A stretch of DNA of 64,000 bases from Thauera chlorobenzoica (GCF_001922305.1 NZ_CP018839.1:3596001-3660000), one strand, 5' to 3'. Shown: positions 1 through 9,008, numbered from the stretch's first letter. Notes: generated by a model not told the origin, from the sequence alone. Numbers and translations are program-made.

Positions 1-1
1 C

Positions 2-550
2 CTGCCGATGGGCACGTTCACCGAATGGGAAGACCTGCCGGTGGGCACCGACTGCCTGTTCTACGAAGGCCTGCACGGCGCCCTGGTTACCGACGAAGTC
101 GACGTCGCCCGCCATGTGGATCTGCTGATCGGCGTGGTGCCGACGATCAACCTCGAATGGATCCAGAAGCTGCACCGCGACACCAAGCTCCGTGGCTACA
201 CCGCCGAGGCGGTGCAGGACACCATCCTGCGCCGGATGCACGACTACGTGCATCACATCGTGCCCCAGTTCGCCCGCACCCACATCAACTTCCAGCGCGT
301 GCCGGTGGTCGACACTTCGAATCCCTTCATCGCCACCAGCGTCCCCACCCAGGACGAGTCGATGGTGGTGATCCGCTTCAAGGACCCGCGCGGCGTCGAC
401 TTCCCCTATCTGTTGCGCATGATCCACGATTCGTTCATGAGCCGCGCCAACACCATCGTCATCCCGGGGGGGAAGCTCGACCTGGCGATGCAGCTGATCC
501 TGACGCCGCTGATCTGGAAGCTGATGGAACGCCGCCGGCAGTGGGTGTGA
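2..550 (+). CDS. prk: Phosphoribulokinase, C-terminal part (5' end outside window)
   Basis: Phosphoribulokinase phosphorylates ribulose 5-phosphate with ATP to give ribulose 1,5-bisphosphate, the CO2 acceptor of the Calvin cycle. The reading frame is open from the window edge and about 182 codons are visible, ending in TGA. The visible part has features I associate with the C-terminal two thirds of the bacterial enzyme: a stretch on binding and trafficking (HVDLLIGVVPTINLEW), a conserved region around HYVHHIVPQF-like residues, and the end KLMERRRQW. The ATP-binding P-loop lies upstream of the window. The gene converges on ftrD with only 7 bp between stop codons. It probably belongs with the Calvin-cycle/glycolysis genes that resume at 5816, from which the ftr operon separates it. 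The family call is recognition, not a search result. Confidence 0.88.
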   Translation: MPMGTFTEWEDLPVGTDCLFYEGLHGALVTDEVDVARHVDLLIGVVPTINLEWIQKLHRDTKLRGYTAEAVQDTILRRMHDYVHHIVPQFARTHINFQRVPVVDTSNPFIATSVPTQDESMVVIRFKDPRGVDFPYLLRMIHDSFMSRANTIVIPGGKLDLAMQLILTPLIWKLMERRRQWV

Positions 551-557
551 GCCGCCC

Positions 558-1952
558 TCACCACAGGTAGAACATCGTCACCCACGGCAGCACCGCGCCG
601 GCCGTCGCCACCGCGAAGGCGGCGAAGGCCGCGCCGCGGCGGGCCGCGGACGGCGGCGCACGGCGCAGCTGCAGGGCGGCGAGGACGAGGCTGGCCGCGG
701 TAGCCAGCGCGAGCAGCCCGCCGCGCCAGAGCGGCAGCGCCGGAATCACCACGCCTTCGGCCGCGAGCAGGGTCACGGTCAGCGCCGACAGGCCCAGAAA
801 CACGCCGACGCCACCGAGCGGAATCAGCGCGTAGGCCAGGCGCAGGTGCGCCCGCGCCTCGCCCAGGGCAAAGCCGGCCACGCGCAGCCACAGGCTGATC
901 CAGCCGCCGATGAGGAGCGCGGCGGCGCCGATGTAGGCGAGGATCATCAGGCCGTCAAGCCAGGTGAACACATCGCTCGCTTCCGGGTAATGGGTCAGCA
1001 GCCACCACGGAATGTCGCTGTCGAAGAGGGCGAAGGCCTCGCGCTCGATCAGCCACTCGGCCACCGCGAGCTTGGCGCGCACGAACCAGGGCGAAGCCGA
1101 CCACTGGAAGGCGCCGATTGCGGTGCCGATGACGCCGAACACGAGCAGGCGCACTTCCCAGGGCTGGACCTCGGCGCCGCGCAGGCGCGCGACTTCGCTG
1201 CCGGGCAGGCGCGCGGCGAGGTTCACCGCGCCGCGATGGCCAGCGCAGCGCCCGCACATGTGGCAGTCGGAGGCGCTTTCCATGCGGCGGATGTCGACCA
1301 GCGGCGCGCAGTCGACCGCCCCCGCCGTGCGCGCCGGCGCGGCCTCCCAGGCGGCGCGGTCGGTGCGGAAATGCATCGGGGCGAGGCGCGCGAGGAGGCC
1401 GAACACGCCGCTCACCGGGCACAGGTGGCGACACCAGACACGCTTGCCGCGCCCATAGACGAGGCCGACCGCGACCGCGGCGACGGTCGAACCACCAAGC
1501 ACCAGCAGCGCCGCCTGGGCGTATTCATACACGCTGACCAGTTGCCCATAGACGGTGGTGAGGACGAAGGCGACGAAAGGCCAGCCCCCCCACTTGATCC
1601 AGCGCGGCACCGGACGGCCGAGGCCGACGCGCGAAGCCTGCTCGGCGAGAAAGCCTTCCGGACACAGCACGCCGCACCACACCCGCCCCATCAGCATCAT
1701 CGACAGCAGCACGAACGGCCACCACAGGCCCCAGAACACGAACTGTGCGAACAGGGTCAGGTCGTCCCACAGGCGGGCACCGGAATCGGGCAGCGGCAGG
1801 AAGGCGGGGGTGACGACGAGGAACAGGTACACCGCCAGCACCGCCCACTGGAGGCCGACGATCGAGCCGCGATGGCGGCGCATCGCCTCACCGAGACGGG
1901 CAAGCACGGGGGGCCGGCGCGGCGCCGGCGCAGACGCGGTGCTACCGCTCAT
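558..1952 (-). CDS. ftrD: Polyferredoxin-like membrane protein FtrD
   Basis: 464-residue inner-membrane protein with about six to eight hydrophobic segments. It carries two CxxxCP motifs (C93/C97 in a CGVLCPEG context and C174/C178 in CRHLCPVSG) and a later cluster C215, C230, C233, C236, as in the NapH/NosR-like polyferredoxins. In FtrABCD iron-uptake systems of Bordetella, Brucella and Burkholderia, FtrD is the 4Fe-4S protein thought to handle electrons released or used when iron is oxidised at the permease. It is the last gene of the minus-strand operon, 153 bp after ftrC. ATG at 1952 follows a strong ribosome-binding site (AAGGAGG). That spacer is GC-rich and I see no gene in it. Electron-transfer role is inferred from family and context. 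Confidence 0.85.
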   Translation of the reverse strand: MSGSTASAPAPRRPPVLARLGEAMRRHRGSIVGLQWAVLAVYLFLVVTPAFLPLPDSGARLWDDLTLFAQFVFWGLWWPFVLLSMMLMGRVWCGVLCPEGFLAEQASRVGLGRPVPRWIKWGGWPFVAFVLTTVYGQLVSVYEYAQAALLVLGGSTVAAVAVGLVYGRGKRVWCRHLCPVSGVFGLLARLAPMHFRTDRAAWEAAPARTAGAVDCAPLVDIRRMESASDCHMCGRCAGHRGAVNLAARLPGSEVARLRGAEVQPWEVRLLVFGVIGTAIGAFQWSASPWFVRAKLAVAEWLIEREAFALFDSDIPWWLLTHYPEASDVFTWLDGLMILAYIGAAALLIGGWISLWLRVAGFALGEARAHLRLAYALIPLGGVGVFLGLSALTVTLLAAEGVVIPALPLWRGGLLALATAASLVLAALQLRRAPPSAARRGAAFAAFAVATAGAVLPWVTMFYLW

Positions 1953-2105
1953 CGCCTCCTCCTTGCACCGGGAGCCTGCCCGGCAGGGCGCCAGCCGGAC
2001 GCCACCGCTCGGCGCGCCTCGCTCACCGGACGACCCTCCTGTCGCTACGCGACCTCCTCCCCGGGGGAGGCGAGCGCGTCCCTTCGGGCGGCCGTGCGGG
2101 CGCGC

Positions 2106-2924
2106 TCATGCCACCCTCCGCCGCTGCAGGCGGCCGAGCGCAGCGACCAGCAGCCAGTAGCCGCCCCACGCGCACAGCGCCATCAGCGAGGGCTGCGAAC
2201 GGTAGCCGGCGAAGGCGCTGGCGATACCGCCGAGCGTGCCGCCATCGTCGAGCAGCGCCGAGCTGTCCCACACCGGCTCGAGCAGCGGCGGCAGCCATTC
2301 GAGGTTGATCAGGCGCTCCACGCCCGCGACCAGCAGGCCGGCGGCAAGCAGCAGCAGCACCAGCTCGCTGGCGCGGAAGAACACCCGCTGCGGCAGCCAG
2401 TGCGCACCGCGCTGGATCAGCCAGGCGGTCAGCAGCGCCAGCACGAAACCGATGCCGGCGCCGGCGAGCATGCCGTTGAGCGCCGCGCCCGACTGCTCGA
2501 GGCCGAGCCCGTAGAGGAACAGCACCGTCTCCGCGCCCTCGCGCCCGACCGCGATCGCCGCCAGCAGCGCCACCGACAGTCCGCCCGCATTCTCCGCCGC
2601 ACGCGCGAGGCCGGCCTCGAGCTCGCGTTTGATGTGGCGGCCGTGGGCGCGCATCCACAGCACCATGTGGGTGATCAGGCCGGCGGCGAGGATCACGATC
2701 GCGGCCTGGAACAGCTCCAGCGCATCGCCGGCGAGCTGGCTGCTCAGACCAAGCATGGCGAGCGCGAGCACGCCGGCGAGCACCAGCCCGCCGCCGACCC
2801 CTGCCCACAGGTGGCGCACCCCGATGCGGCCGTCGCCGCGCGCGCCGATCCAGGCGTAGAGGATGCTGATCACCAGGATCGCTTCGACGCTTTCGCGCCA
2901 GACGATGAACAATGCATTACCCAT
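2106..2924 (-). CDS. ftrC: FTR1-family iron permease FtrC
   Basis: 272-residue inner-membrane permease of the FTR1/EfeU family, which moves ferric iron across the cytoplasmic membrane after oxidation of ferrous iron. Both hallmark REXXE iron-binding motifs are present: RESVE at residues 10-14 in the first membrane helix and REGAE at 128-132 in the fourth. Seven hydrophobic segments are apparent, the normal number for the family. It lies 61 bp downstream of ftrB and upstream of ftrD, the order known for ftrABCD operons. The motif pair makes the family assignment firm; the iron substrate follows from family knowledge. Confidence 0.93.
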   Translation of the reverse strand: MGNALFIVWRESVEAILVISILYAWIGARGDGRIGVRHLWAGVGGGLVLAGVLALAMLGLSSQLAGDALELFQAAIVILAAGLITHMVLWMRAHGRHIKRELEAGLARAAENAGGLSVALLAAIAVGREGAETVLFLYGLGLEQSGAALNGMLAGAGIGFVLALLTAWLIQRGAHWLPQRVFFRASELVLLLLAAGLLVAGVERLINLEWLPPLLEPVWDSSALLDDGGTLGGIASAFAGYRSQPSLMALCAWGGYWLLVAALGRLQRRRVA

Positions 2925-2985
2925 GGTTCGTGCTCTCGACCGTACTCGTTATTTGTAGATGCCGCGTGCTCCGCGCCGGCCCAGC

Positions 2986-3324
2986 TCAGCGCGCGATGAA
3001 CTGGCCCTTCGCGGTGTCGGGATGGAACTCGCCGAAGAAGGGATAGGTGCCGGCCTTGAGCGGCGGGTAAATCGTCGTGCGGGTGACGCCGGGGCCGACG
3101 ACGAGCTCCTTGAACGGGCGCGTGGTCTCGAACTCTTCCGGGCCGGCATTGCGGTTGATCAGGCGCAGGCGGAAACGGGTGCCGGCCGGCACTTCGATGG
3201 TTTCGGGGGTGAAGCGGCCGTTCTCGGCGACGACCTCGAAGGTGGGCATCTCGGCATGCGCCGCGAGCGGCGCGACGAGCAAGATGGCGGCGAAGGCCGC
3301 TGCGGACAGGCGGACAGGATTCAT
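2986..3324 (-). CDS. ftrB: Periplasmic cupredoxin-like protein FtrB
   Basis: 112-residue secreted protein with a signal peptide cleaved after AHA (about residue 24) and one cupredoxin-like beta domain. FtrB proteins are proposed to oxidise ferrous iron delivered by FtrA so that the FTR1 permease can take it up. The mature sequence has no cysteine and one histidine (in GEFHPDT), so a classical type 1 copper site cannot form; the chemistry in this family is therefore not obvious from sequence. An upstream in-frame GTG-like extension exists, but ATG at 3324 directly gives a proper signal peptide and was chosen. The gene sits just after an intrinsic terminator that follows the porin gene. Confidence 0.82.
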   Translation of the reverse strand: MNPVRLSAAAFAAILLVAPLAAHAEMPTFEVVAENGRFTPETIEVPAGTRFRLRLINRNAGPEEFETTRPFKELVVGPGVTRTTIYPPLKAGTYPFFGEFHPDTAKGQFIAR

Positions 3325-3352
3325 GATCTCGATAGGGGCACGCTGAATGGCG

Positions 3353-3386
3353 AAAAACCCCGCCCGGCACGAAGCGGGGCGGGGCA
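3353..3386 (-). terminator. Intrinsic terminator between porin gene and ftrB
   Basis: Read on the minus strand: an 8-bp perfect stem CCCCGCCC/GGGCGGGG (plus-strand 3358-3365 and 3377-3384), an 11-nt loop, then TTTTT. It lies 19 bp after the porin stop and 29 bp before the ftrB start, so it should end or attenuate transcription inside the operon. Confidence 0.8.
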
Positions 3387-3402
3387 AAAGAGGCGCAGGT
3401 TA

Positions 3403-4893
3403 TCAGAACGCATACAGTCCGCGCAGACCGAACACCGTCACCGATTCCGCATCGGGGTTGGCCGCGGCCCGCCGGATGTACTGCAGATCGGGCGTCAGCG
3501 ACAGCTGCGGGTTCACCTGCCAGCGGTAGTAGAGCTCGGCGACCTGCTCGGCGCCGCGGGCGTCGTAGCCGAAATCGGGCGACAGCGGCGCTTCGGCACG
3601 GAACTCGTCGCTCGCGCGCAGCCAGGCCCAGGCCAGGCCGACGCCGTCGGCACCACGACCCCAGGCATTGCCGGTGAGCTCGCCGCCCACGGTCAGCGCA
3701 CGGTCGAAGGCGGCCTTGCCCGAGCTCGCACGGCCATAGCGGGCGAACAGGGTGAGGTCTTCATGCACGCGCTGGTCGACGCTCAGCCCCCAGCCGGTGG
3801 TGGCATCGACACTGCCGTCGAAGCCCTCGTACTGGCCGTTGCGCCAGGCATAGAGGCGGTAGTTGCCGTCGAAGCCCTGGTTCTTGCGCCCGTACTCGAG
3901 CTGACCGATGACGAAGGGCTTGGTGAAGCTGCGCCCGAACTTCGCCCCCTCGCCGGCACCGAACGCCGCCACCGAAGCCTGCCACCAGTCCGGCGCGGCG
4001 CGCTCGTTGCGGTAGGCCAGGCGCAGCCCGGGGCTGAAGCCGTAGTCGTCGGCGCCGACCGCACCGCCCGAGTCGAGCAGCGGGTTATGCACGAAGACGT
4101 TGTTGAGGAACTTCTCCGCCTCGTTGTCGGCAATCGCGTTCTGGTCGAAGAATACGAAAGGGTCCATCTTGCCCACGGTGAGCTGCAGGCTGTGCGGCGT
4201 GTTCGGGTGCGTACCGAGCGGCGTCGTCAGCTGGTACCAGGCCTGGGCGACGATCGCGTAGCTGTCCTGCGAACCGGCACCGCCCTGGAAGGCGAGACTG
4301 TTGTAGGCGCCGGTGAAGGCCGGATTGGCCTCGGGCAGGCCTTCGCCCTCCTGGCCGACGCGCAGCTGGGCGAAGAACTCGCCCGTACCGGCGCCGATGT
4401 CGCCTGCAGGCAGGGTGATGCCGAGATCGCCGCGCCACGACAGCAGCGACACGTCCTTGCCGTCGGCATTGGCGTCGCCGTCGATGCGCTGCGCCACTGC
4501 GGCGACGCTGGCCTCGACCGCGATGCCGTCGAGCGCTTCGGCCAGGCGGGTGGGCGCGCCGATCGCCTGGGTCTTGGCCTCGACCGCCTTCAGGCGGGTC
4601 ACGAGCTCGGGTTCGCGGGCGCTGATGCGGTCGCTCTCGAGGCCGGCGGCGACTTCCTTGCTGGCCTGCTCGAGCGCGGCGACGCGCTGTGCAAGCGCGG
4701 GGGCCGGCGCGGGCGCGGCGAGGCGCGCCTCGAGCTCGCTGTTGCGCTTTTCGAGCTTCTCGACCCGCTCGGCGAGCCGGCGCAGCTCGGCGAGCAGCTT
4801 GTTCTCGGTCGGCGTCGCCGCCTGCGCCGCGCCGCCAGCGGCGGCGAGCAGCGCGGCGGCGAGCGCCGTGCGGGCAATGCGCGGGGGCGCCAT
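3403..4893 (-). CDS. OprB-like outer-membrane porin with N-terminal coiled coil
   Basis: 496-residue outer-membrane protein. It has a signal peptide ending near AQA (residue 23), then a heptad-rich stretch of about 40 residues (LAELRRLAERVEKLEKRN and following) that looks like a coiled coil, a variable alanine-rich linker, and a beta-barrel of the carbohydrate-selective porin (OprB) type. The last residue is phenylalanine (GLYAF), the usual C-terminal signal for barrel insertion. ATG at 4893 is one base after the ftrA stop (TGAGATG), so the two are translationally coupled. The substrate is unknown; its place between ftrA and ftrB suggests it lets iron or a small iron chelate through the outer membrane, which is inference. 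A terminator follows it. Confidence 0.82.
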   Translation of the reverse strand: MAPPRIARTALAAALLAAAGGAAQAATPTENKLLAELRRLAERVEKLEKRNSELEARLAAPAPAPALAQRVAALEQASKEVAAGLESDRISAREPELVTRLKAVEAKTQAIGAPTRLAEALDGIAVEASVAAVAQRIDGDANADGKDVSLLSWRGDLGITLPAGDIGAGTGEFFAQLRVGQEGEGLPEANPAFTGAYNSLAFQGGAGSQDSYAIVAQAWYQLTTPLGTHPNTPHSLQLTVGKMDPFVFFDQNAIADNEAEKFLNNVFVHNPLLDSGGAVGADDYGFSPGLRLAYRNERAAPDWWQASVAAFGAGEGAKFGRSFTKPFVIGQLEYGRKNQGFDGNYRLYAWRNGQYEGFDGSVDATTGWGLSVDQRVHEDLTLFARYGRASSGKAAFDRALTVGGELTGNAWGRGADGVGLAWAWLRASDEFRAEAPLSPDFGYDARGAEQVAELYYRWQVNPQLSLTPDLQYIRRAAANPDAESVTVFGLRGLYAF

Positions 4894-4894
4894 C

Positions 4895-5434
4895 TCAGTA
4901 GCCGCCCTTCTTGCCGATGCCGACATAGGTGAATTCGTTTTCCACCTCGAAAGGCTTGAACCACGGCCGCACCCCGGTGGCGCGGTCGGTGTGGCGGCCG
5001 AAGTGGTTGCCGTGCCCCTCGCCCGGCGGCAGGATCGTGTACTTGACCTTGTACTTGCCGGGACCGTCGAGCTTGATGTTGTCGCCATAGTGCGGACCGT
5101 CGCTCGCCACCATCGGCATGAAATCTCCGGCCTGCTTCCAGTCGCTGCCGACCTTGGCGATCTCGAACTTCACCGTCAGGTAGGGAATCCAGCTGCCTTC
5201 CTCAAAACCGTTCGGGTTGTCGGCGAGCGCACGGATGTCGGCCTCGATATGGATGTCCGACTCGCTCGCCTTCTTCATCATACCGTCCGGCTCCATCTCG
5301 ATCGGCTGCAGATAGACCGCGGCGACTTCCATGCCGAAGCGCTGCTGCGGCGTGCCGATCGGGTACTCGAGGGCGTGGGCTGAGGTCACCGCGGCAAGCA
5401 GCGCGGCCGCGGCAAAGGAACGGCGGAAAATCAT
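4895..5434 (-). CDS. ftrA: P19-type periplasmic iron-binding protein FtrA
   Basis: 179-residue periplasmic protein of the P19/Tp34 family, which binds copper and iron and captures ferrous iron for FtrABCD. Signal peptide to about residue 21 (SAHA before LEYPIG). Likely metal ligands of the family are visible: M35/E36 (FGMEV), H62 (DIHIE), M106/M108 (FMPMV), H115 (GPHYG) and a histidine-rich turn near residues 141-148 (HGNHFGRH). Length fits the family. A longer upstream frame exists, but ATG at 5434 follows AGGGAGA and gives the signal peptide. It is the first gene of the operon, 157 bp downstream of a Fur-box candidate. Confidence 0.9.
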   Translation of the reverse strand: MIFRRSFAAAALLAAVTSAHALEYPIGTPQQRFGMEVAAVYLQPIEMEPDGMMKKASESDIHIEADIRALADNPNGFEEGSWIPYLTVKFEIAKVGSDWKQAGDFMPMVASDGPHYGDNIKLDGPGKYKVKYTILPPGEGHGNHFGRHTDRATGVRPWFKPFEVENEFTYVGIGKKGGY

Positions 5435-5590
5435 TGGTGTTTTCTCCCTGAGACGATGAATCGAAAGAGGCCTCCCCGCCGTGCCACGACCGAGCCTGTC
5501 CGGGCGGGCTTGCGGCACCTGCACACATGATGGGTGACACCCTCGCGGCGACAAGCGGAAAAGCAGGTGGCGCTACCTGACAACGTCGTT

Positions 5591-5609
5591 AATGATAATC
5601 GCAATCATT
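5591..5609 (-). promoter_or_regulatory. Candidate Fur box
   Basis: aatgataatcgcaatcatt contains the inverted hexamers AATGAT/ATCATT spaced by 7 bp and resembles the Fur consensus (GATAATGATAATCATTATC). It overlaps the -10 of the ftr promoter candidate, as expected for repression when iron is plentiful. Confidence 0.72.
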
Positions 5610-5622
5610 TGTGCCTTGTAAA
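5595..5622 (-). promoter_or_regulatory. Candidate sigma-70 promoter of the ftr operon
   Basis: On the minus strand, TTTACA (5617-5622) and GATTAT (5595-5600) are spaced by 16 bp. The -10 lies inside the Fur-box candidate. This gives a leader of about 150 nt before ftrA. Confidence 0.5.
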
Positions 5623-5815
5623 TATTTTTACCTCCATTCCGTCGCGAGCAGGCGCGATTCATGCACATCGGCGCACAGCACGCGTGCCGGCGAAACAGAT
5701 CCACGGGAGACAGGCTCCCATCACACCTTGATGCTGCGCCGCAGCACTAGCAACCGGCCGGGCTTTTCAGGGATAATTGCGGTTTTTCGATGGTGGCCTC
5801 CGGCCCGAGAACAGC

Positions 5816-7843
5816 ATGCAGCCGACCCGCAACGTCAAAGCTCCGGTCTTCAACCCCGTCACCGGTGCGATCCGCGCCCTCGCGATGGATGCCGTGCAAC
5901 AGGCCAACTCCGGCCACCCGGGCGCGCCGATGGGCATGGCCGAGATCGCCGAAGTGCTGTGGCGCCATCATCTGCGCCACAATCCGGCGAACCCGAAGTG
6001 GGCCGACAGAGACCGCTTCGTGCTCTCCAACGGCCACGGCTCGATGCTGATCTACGCGCTGCTCCACCTCACCGGCTACGAGCTGCCGATCGAGGAGCTC
6101 AAGCGCTTCCGCCAGTTGCACAGCAAGACCCCCGGCCACCCCGAATACGGCTACGCCCCCGGCATCGAGACCACCACCGGCCCGCTCGGCCAGGGCATCA
6201 CCAACGCGGTCGGCATGGCGCTGGCAGAGAAGGTCCTCGCCGCCGAGTTCAACCGCCCGGGCCACGAGGTCGTCAATCACAACACCTACGTCTTCCTCGG
6301 CGACGGCTGCCTGATGGAAGGCATCTCGCACGAGGCCTGCTCGCTCGCCGGCACCTGGGGCCTCTCCAAGCTCGTCGCCTTCTACGACGACAACAACATC
6401 TCGATCGACGGCCACGTCGACGGCTGGTTCACCGACGACACCCCGAAGCGCTTCGAAGCCTATGGCTGGCAGGTGATCCGCGACGTCCAGGGCCACGACC
6501 CGGCCGCGATCGAAGCCGCGATCGAGCAGGCGAAGGCCAATACCACCCAGCCCACGCTGATCTGCTGCAAGACCATCATCGGCGCCGGCGCCCCCAACAA
6601 GCAGGACAGCCACGACGTGCACGGCGCCCCGCTGGGCGCCGCCGAAATCGCCGCCGCGCGCGAGCACATCGGCTGGAACCACCCACCGTTCGAGATCCCC
6701 GCCGACGTCTATGCGGCGTGGGATGCGCGCAGCAAGGGCGCCGCGCTCGAAGCGCAGTGGAACGCCGGCTTCGCCGCCTACCGCGCCGCCCACCCCGAGC
6801 TCGCCGCCGAGTTCGAGCGCCGCATGGCCGGCGCGCTGCCCGCCGACTGGGACGCCCACGTCGCCGCAGTGCTCGCCGGGGTCACCGACAAGGCCGAGAC
6901 CATCGCCACCCGCAAGGCCAGCCAGAACAGCATCGAAGCCTACGCCCCGAAGCTGCCCGAGCTGCTCGGCGGCTCGGCCGACCTCGCCGGCTCCAACCTC
7001 ACCCTGTGGTCGGGCGCGAAGGGCGTGAGCAAGACCAGCGGCGGCAACTACGTGTATTACGGCGTGCGCGAATTCGGCATGGCGGCGATCGCCAACGGTA
7101 TCAGTCTGCACGGCGGCCTGATCCCCTACACCGCCACCTTCCTGATGTTCAGCGAGTACGCGCGCAACGCCCTGCGCATGGCCGCGCTGATGAAGGTGCG
7201 CCAGATCTTCGTGTTCACCCACGATTCGATCGGCCTCGGTGAGGACGGCCCCACCCACCAGCCGGTGGAGCAGACCGCCTCCCTGCGCCTGATCCCCAAC
7301 ATGGACGTGTGGCGCCCGTGCGACACCACCGAATCGGCGGTGGCCTGGGCGAACGCGATCGAGCGCCGCGACGGCCCCACCGCGATGTGCTTCTCGCGCC
7401 AGAACCTGCCCTTCCAGGCGCGCACGGCGGAGCAGATCGCGGCGATCCGCAAAGGCGGCTACGTGCTGTCGGAGGCCCCGGCCAACGTCAATGGCGGCAA
7501 GGTGCAGGCGGTGATCCTCGCCACCGGCTCCGAGGTCGCGCTCGCGGTCGCGGCGCAGAAGACGCTGGCCGAGCAAGGCCTCGCGGTGCGCGTGGTGTCG
7601 ATGCCCTCGACCAACGTCTTCGACCGCCAGGACGCCGCGTACAAGGCGGGCGTGCTGCCCGCCGGCCTGCCGCGCATCGCGGTCGAGGCCGGCAGCACCG
7701 ACGGCTGGTACAAGTACGTCGGGCTGGAGGGCCGCGTCATCGGCCTCGACCGCTTCGGCGAATCGGCGCCGGCGGGCGAGCTGTTCAAGTATTTCGGCAT
7801 CACCGCGGAGGCGGTGGTGCAGGCAGTGAAGTCGGTGCTCTGA
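5816..7843 (+). CDS. tkt: Transketolase
   Basis: 675-residue thiamine-diphosphate enzyme that moves two-carbon ketol units between sugar phosphates in the Calvin cycle and pentose phosphate pathway. N-terminal motif GHPGAPMG with His34, the ThDP/metal motif [12 protein letters not shown] starting at residue 162 and ending near NN at 193, and the pyrimidine-domain motif GEDGPTHQP are all present. Length is normal. An in-frame TTG at 5777 would add 13 residues; ATG at 5816 was chosen because it matches the usual N-terminus. It heads the plus-strand tkt-gap-pgk-pyk-fba run, consistent with a cbb-type cluster. Confidence 0.96.
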   Translation: MQPTRNVKAPVFNPVTGAIRALAMDAVQQANSGHPGAPMGMAEIAEVLWRHHLRHNPANPKWADRDRFVLSNGHGSMLIYALLHLTGYELPIEELKRFRQLHSKTPGHPEYGYAPGIETTTGPLGQGITNAVGMALAEKVLAAEFNRPGHEVVNHNTYVFLGDGCLMEGISHEACSLAGTWGLSKLVAFYDDNNISIDGHVDGWFTDDTPKRFEAYGWQVIRDVQGHDPAAIEAAIEQAKANTTQPTLICCKTIIGAGAPNKQDSHDVHGAPLGAAEIAAAREHIGWNHPPFEIPADVYAAWDARSKGAALEAQWNAGFAAYRAAHPELAAEFERRMAGALPADWDAHVAAVLAGVTDKAETIATRKASQNSIEAYAPKLPELLGGSADLAGSNLTLWSGAKGVSKTSGGNYVYYGVREFGMAAIANGISLHGGLIPYTATFLMFSEYARNALRMAALMKVRQIFVFTHDSIGLGEDGPTHQPVEQTASLRLIPNMDVWRPCDTTESAVAWANAIERRDGPTAMCFSRQNLPFQARTAEQIAAIRKGGYVLSEAPANVNGGKVQAVILATGSEVALAVAAQKTLAEQGLAVRVVSMPSTNVFDRQDAAYKAGVLPAGLPRIAVEAGSTDGWYKYVGLEGRVIGLDRFGESAPAGELFKYFGITAEAVVQAVKSVL

Positions 7844-7858
7844 CGACAGCCCGGCGCC

Positions 7859-7885
7859 GGAGCGGCTCCGCAAGCGGACCGCTCC
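7859..7885 (+). other. Hairpin downstream of transketolase
   Basis: A strong stem GGAGCGG-c-TCCGC/GCGGA-CCGCTCC with an AA loop, 16 bp after the tkt stop. There is no T-tract, so it is more likely to stabilise the mRNA end than to be an intrinsic terminator. Confidence 0.4.
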
Positions 7886-7979
7886 CGCTGCACATCAGGG
7901 CGTAGTCCGGCACCGGCCGGCAGGGCATCGGCAACGATAAACACCCGGTTTTCCACCGTTATTCCACGGAGAAGTATCG

Positions 7980-9008
7980 ATGAGCATCAAGGTCGCCATC
8001 AACGGTTTCGGTCGTATCGGTCGCTGCACGCTGCGCGCCATCTACGAGCAGGGCCTGCAGAACGAATTCGAAGTGGTCGCCATCAACGCCTCCGGCGATC
8101 TGGCCACCAACGCCCACCTGCTCAAGTACGACACCACCCACGGCCGCTTCGCCACCCCGGTCGACACCGAGGGCGAGAACGTCATCATCATCGACGGGAA
8201 GAAGATCCCGTTCTACTCGACCAAGGACCCGAAGGGCGTCGACTGGGGCCGCCACGGCGTGGACGTGCTGCTCGAATGCACCGGCGCCTACACCACCAAG
8301 GCCAAGGCCCAGGCCCTGCTCGACCAGGGCGCCCGCCGCGTGCTGATCTCGGCCCCGGGCGGTGACGACGTGGACACCACCATCGTCATGGGGGTGAACG
8401 AAGAAGTGCTGCGCGCCGGCATGACCGTGGTCTCCAACGCCTCGTGCACCACCAACTGCCTGGCGCCGGTGGCCAAGATCCTGGCCGACAGCGTCGGCAT
8501 CAAGCAGGGCCTGATGACCACCATCCACGCCTACACCAACGACCAGGTCACCGTGGACGTGCGCCACAAGGACCTGCGCCGCGCCCGTGCCGCCGCCGCC
8601 AACATCATCCCGACCAAGACCGGCGCCGCCAAGGCCGTCGGCCTGGTGCTGCCGCAGCTCGCCGGCAAGGTCGACGGCTTCGCGCTGCGCGTGCCCACGA
8701 TCAACGTCTCGCTGGTCGACCTCACCTTCACCGCCGAGCGCGCCACCACCAAGGAAGAGATCAACGCGCTGATGACCGCCGCGGCCAACGGCCCGCTGAA
8801 GGGCATCCTCGCGGTCAACACCGAGCCGCTGGTGTCCTCCGACTTCAACCACACCACGGTGTCCTCGACCTTCGACGCCACCCAGACCCGCGTCATCCAG
8901 GGCGCGGACGGCTCGGTGCTGGTCAAGGTGCTGGCCTGGTACGACAACGAGTGGGGCTACTCCTGCCGCATGCTCGACGCCGCGCGCGCCTTCCATAACG
9001 CCAAGTAA
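7980..9008 (+). CDS. gap: Glyceraldehyde-3-phosphate dehydrogenase, GapB-like coenzyme pocket
   Basis: 342-residue enzyme interconverting glyceraldehyde 3-phosphate and 1,3-bisphosphoglycerate. Rossmann motif GFGRIG at residues 9-14; catalytic Cys156 in SNASCTTNC; His183 in TIHAYTND. At the position where NAD-specific enzymes carry Asp (usually VAIND), this protein has VAINASGD with Ala37. Bacillus subtilis GapB, an anabolic NADP-preferring enzyme, has the same VAINAS. I infer that NADPH is used or tolerated, fitting a reductive, Calvin-cycle role next to prk, tkt and fba. GGAG lies 9 bases before the ATG. An intrinsic terminator follows. Confidence 0.95.
   Translation: MSIKVAINGFGRIGRCTLRAIYEQGLQNEFEVVAINASGDLATNAHLLKYDTTHGRFATPVDTEGENVIIIDGKKIPFYSTKDPKGVDWGRHGVDVLLECTGAYTTKAKAQALLDQGARRVLISAPGGDDVDTTIVMGVNEEVLRAGMTVVSNASCTTNCLAPVAKILADSVGIKQGLMTTIHAYTNDQVTVDVRHKDLRRARAAAANIIPTKTGAAKAVGLVLPQLAGKVDGFALRVPTINVSLVDLTFTAERATTKEEINALMTAAANGPLKGILAVNTEPLVSSDFNHTTVSSTFDATQTRVIQGADGSVLVKVLAWYDNEWGYSCRMLDAARAFHNAK

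Larger units (their letters stand above)
5435..5815. other. Divergent intergenic region between ftrA and transketolase
   Basis: 381 bp with no convincing gene. The middle is AT-rich, unlike the surroundings, and holds the ftr promoter and Fur-box candidate. Near the right end, GATAAT at 5772-5777 could be a -10 element for the transketolase gene, but I see no matching -35. The ftrA-proximal 130 bp give a long untranslated leader. Confidence 0.7.

Noticed and set aside
846..4932. Long plus-strand open frames across the ftr operon (717 and 657 codons)
   Set aside because: Antisense to motif-bearing Ftr genes, biased composition and no recognisable domain.
7844..7979. A riboswitch or attenuator before gap
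   Set aside because: Only one hairpin near the tkt stop is present, with no T-run and no alternative structure that I can pair.
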